64,000 bases of DNA. Origin: Ignavibacteriae bacterium HGW-Ignavibacteriae-4. GTDB taxonomy: Bacteria > Bacteroidota > Ignavibacteria > Kapaibacteriales > UBA2268. Shown here piece by piece: positions 62,208-64,000 of this stretch. How positions within the stretch are numbered: the first letter of the stretch is position 1; every line of letters begins with the position of its first letter. The notes under the pieces are model-generated. The model worked only from the letters and a program-made list of their open reading frames with translations. It did no database searches and was not told the DNA's origin. The translations under genes were made by a program, and so were the position numbers. Location: NCBI GenBank assembly GCA_002839765.1, contig PGYR01000002.1, forward strand, positions 84,449 through 148,448, given 5' to 3'.

Positions 62208-64000
62208 CTAGCTACAGACTAATGTACATTTTATCTTTCCAGTTTTGCTTTTGCCCCAAATCTGCTTTTTCACAAAACCGTGTCCTTCTATCTCCACAGC
62301 TATCCCATTTGATTGGAGCACAGATATAGCTCTTCGCATAGAAAAGCCCATTACGTCGTGCTTTATGTCAGTATCTGCTGTAGTTGTATCTATCTTCGCT
62401 AGAGGGAACCCTGTAGTAAGTACGAGCTCTTCGTTTCCTTTTACTAATTGTCCAGGTTGTGGGTACTGATTATATACAAATTTCCCATCTTCTATTTCTT
62501 CATGCTCGAAATTATACTTTGTCAGGACTCTGTTTGCTTCCTTAGCTTTCATACCCACTATATTAGGCATCATTATGCTGTCGTTCTCGGTTTTGAGTAT
62601 ATTTTTGATATCATCATAACCTTTGGAAAGCATCCAACGTGAAGCAATATTCTTAAATATAGGAGCAGAGTTGAAACCTCCATATATACTACGACGTGGG
62701 TTTTCCACTATTACTATCATTGCTATTTGTGGATTGTCAGCAGGGAAAAAGCCAGCAAATGATGCATTATAATCACTTTTAGAATATCTACCATTTGTTA
62801 TTTTCTGAGATGTACCAGTTTTACCAGCGATTTTCATCCTCTCTATTTGTGCTCTCTTACCAGAGCCACTATCCACTACGCCTACTAGTAAATCAGTAAC
62901 CCTAAGAGCCGTTTCTTTGGAGACAACTTGTCTGACTTTTTCGGGTTTGTTTTGTTCCAATATCTCGCCTGCGGCTGTGCTTATTTCTTTAATTATAAAT
63001 GGTCTCATCAGAGTACCACCATTTGCCAATGCAGCGTATGCATTCACTACTTGAAGAGGTGTAGTATTTAATCCATACCCATGTCCCAAATAACGTTTTG
63101 TATTAGCATGGAATTGCTTTGGCTTTGGTACATATCCAGATACTTCACCTGGTAAATCTACATCGGTAGGTAATCCAAACCCAAAATCTCTTATATATTT
63201 GTATAACACTTCATTCGGTAATCTATTTGCTACTTCACCCATTATTATATTTGATGAATTATGCATTGCCTCTCTGAATGTGACCATACCCATACCGTGA
63301 ACGTCCGATATTCTCGCACCACCTTGGTACACTGCTATACCATTGTGCCCATTGAGCACTTCTTCCTCGGTCACTATGCCTTCTTCTATTCCCATAGCAG
63401 CAGTTACCATCTTGAAAGTAGAACCAGGTTCTAACACGTCCGTTATACCCCTTAATCGCATACCTTCATTCGAATGCTCATCTATATGATATGGATCGAA
63501 CATTGGATAAGATGCTATTGCTAATATCTCGCCCGTTTGTGGACTAATCGCTATTACCGTACCTGCTTCGGCTAGTAATCGCTCCATACCCGTACGTAAT
63601 TCATATTCTACTATACGCTGTAGCTCTATATCTATAGTTAGTTGTATGCTATTACCATGTATTGGCTCTACCACAGGCAAATCGGGGGAGGGGCGTAATC
63701 GGCTGAGTCCGTCACGATACATCTGCATAAATCCACTTCTACCATGCAGTACAGAATCGTATTGCATCTCAAGTCCACTAATGCCTTTGTTATCAATATT
63801 AGTGAAGCCAATTATCTGTGAACCGGTAGCTCTGTAAGGGAAATTCCTCTTTGGCTCTTCTATTTTCAGAAGACCCTTTTCGCTAAGTTTTAACGTATTG
63901 TTCAGTAAATCTGGAGAAACTCCTCTTTCTAGCCAAACAAAAGAACCCTTGGCTCTGTTGATTTTCGATTTATACTTAGACGCAGGTTTACCCAAATCTT
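62208..64000 (-). CDS. Penicillin-binding transpeptidase with PASTA domains (FtsI/PBP2 type, N-terminus outside window)
   Basis: The frame is open to the right edge, so the N-terminal membrane anchor and first residues are missing; about 597 codons are visible. The dimerisation region (YRATGSQIIGFTNIDNKGIS, GLEMQYDSVLHGR) precedes the transpeptidase domain. The domain shows the serine motif EPGSTFKMVTA (STFK), the SSN motif of MHNSSNIIMGEVA and AGKTGTSQK (KTG). Two PASTA domains end the protein (MMPNIVGMKAKEANRVLTKY; VMGFSMRRAISVLQSNGIAV). It cross-links septal peptidoglycan during division. The downstream ASST genes begin 56 bp after it but have no functional link. Confidence 0.94.
   Translation of the reverse strand, partial: DLGKPASKYKSKINRAKGSFVWLERGVSPDLLNNTLKLSEKGLLKIEEPKRNFPYRATGSQIIGFTNIDNKGISGLEMQYDSVLHGRSGFMQMYRDGLSRLRPSPDLPVVEPIHGNSIQLTIDIELQRIVEYELRTGMERLLAEAGTVIAISPQTGEILAIASYPMFDPYHIDEHSNEGMRLRGITDVLEPGSTFKMVTAAMGIEEGIVTEEEVLNGHNGIAVYQGGARISDVHGMGMVTFREAMHNSSNIIMGEVANRLPNEVLYKYIRDFGFGLPTDVDLPGEVSGYVPKPKQFHANTKRYLGHGYGLNTTPLQVVNAYAALANGGTLMRPFIIKEISTAAGEILEQNKPEKVRQVVSKETALRVTDLLVGVVDSGSGKRAQIERMKIAGKTGTSQKITNGRYSKSDYNASFAGFFPADNPQIAMIVIVENPRRSIYGGFNSAPIFKNIASRWMLSKGYDDIKNILKTENDSIMMPNIVGMKAKEANRVLTKYNFEHEEIEDGKFVYNQYPQPGQLVKGNEELVLTTGFPLAKIDTTTADTDIKHDVMGFSMRRAISVLQSNGIAVEIEGHGFVKKQIWGKSKTGKIKCTLVCS

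Noticed and set aside
1..64000. CRISPR arrays, insertion sequences, prophage or toxin-antitoxin modules
   Set aside because: No regularly spaced repeats, transposase or integrase motifs, phage structural genes or recognisable toxin-antitoxin pairs were seen on reading the window.

Overview
This 64 kb AT-rich window comes from a Bacteroidota-type (FCB group) bacterium. Three things in the sequence support this. At least six products are secreted proteins with Por/type IX secretion (T9SS) C-terminal sorting domains (YPNP...G.Y.L.V type). At least three promoters fit the Bacteroidota primary-sigma pattern (TTG or TTTG, 19 bases, TAnnTTTG), upstream of prfA, tRNA-Glu and the Nramp gene. There are also many short lipoproteins with a Cys-Ser-Asp-Asp start after the lipobox. 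A Kapabacteria/Ignavibacteria-like lineage is possible, but the window alone cannot settle this. No transposase, integrase, prophage, CRISPR array or rRNA was seen.

Layout. 0-3 kb: minus-strand lipoproteins, two DUF4856 paralogues and the start of an imelysin-family protein. 3-8.3 kb: a secreted beta-propeller/M28 aminopeptidase/PDZ protein, a glycerophosphodiester phosphodiesterase and a YifB/ComM-like AAA ATPase. 8.3-14.3 kb: small secreted proteins, dispersed repeats and an Nramp metal transporter. 14.4-16.7 kb: a flavin reductase/fumarylacetoacetate hydrolase pair. 16.8-19.3 kb: prfA, a RimB-like protease and RimK. 19.4-21.2 kb: an outer-membrane protein, tRNA-Glu and a small secreted protein. 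21.3-28.1 kb: a tripartite RND efflux operon followed by an AraC/GyrI regulator. 28.2-31.2 kb: a persulfide-detoxification operon (ArsR-type sensor, TauE/SafE exporter, CstB-like dioxygenase-rhodanese, rhodanese). 31.3-36.5 kb: a VOC protein, twin lipoproteins, DUF302, a barrel protein, a LysE exporter and an orphan lycopene cyclase. 36.8-45.4 kb: two paralogous ECF-sigma / membrane-spanning anti-sigma loci with lipoproteins and a large T9SS protein. 45.4-53.9 kb: folP, a Lon-N-domain protein, pgi and envelope lipoproteins. 53.9-62.2 kb: a secreted subtilisin and three tandem arylsulfotransferase-like T9SS proteins. 62.2-64 kb: the C-terminal part of a PASTA-containing division transpeptidase.

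The most interesting region is 36.8-45.4 kb. Each of two near-identical ECF sigma genes is followed by a protein with an anti-sigma-like N-terminus, one inner-membrane helix, a periplasmic linker and a C-terminal outer-membrane-barrel-like domain ending in Phe. This is the architecture recently described in Bacteroides as dual membrane-spanning anti-sigma factors. The second locus also carries a co-translated lipoprotein. It is transcribed divergently from a 964-residue T9SS protein, and the two divergent promoters share a 31-bp element (24 of 31 positions identical), which predicts that the sigma factor controls both itself and this cell-surface cargo.

Other points of note are a mosaic (gene-converted) arylsulfotransferase paralogue, a hairpin covering a start codon, an apparent AUU start codon, an RND pump with Asp-Asn instead of the usual Asp-Asp pair in TM4, 18-bp direct repeats at the stop codons flanking a lipoprotein gene, and a family of near-identical terminator hairpins.
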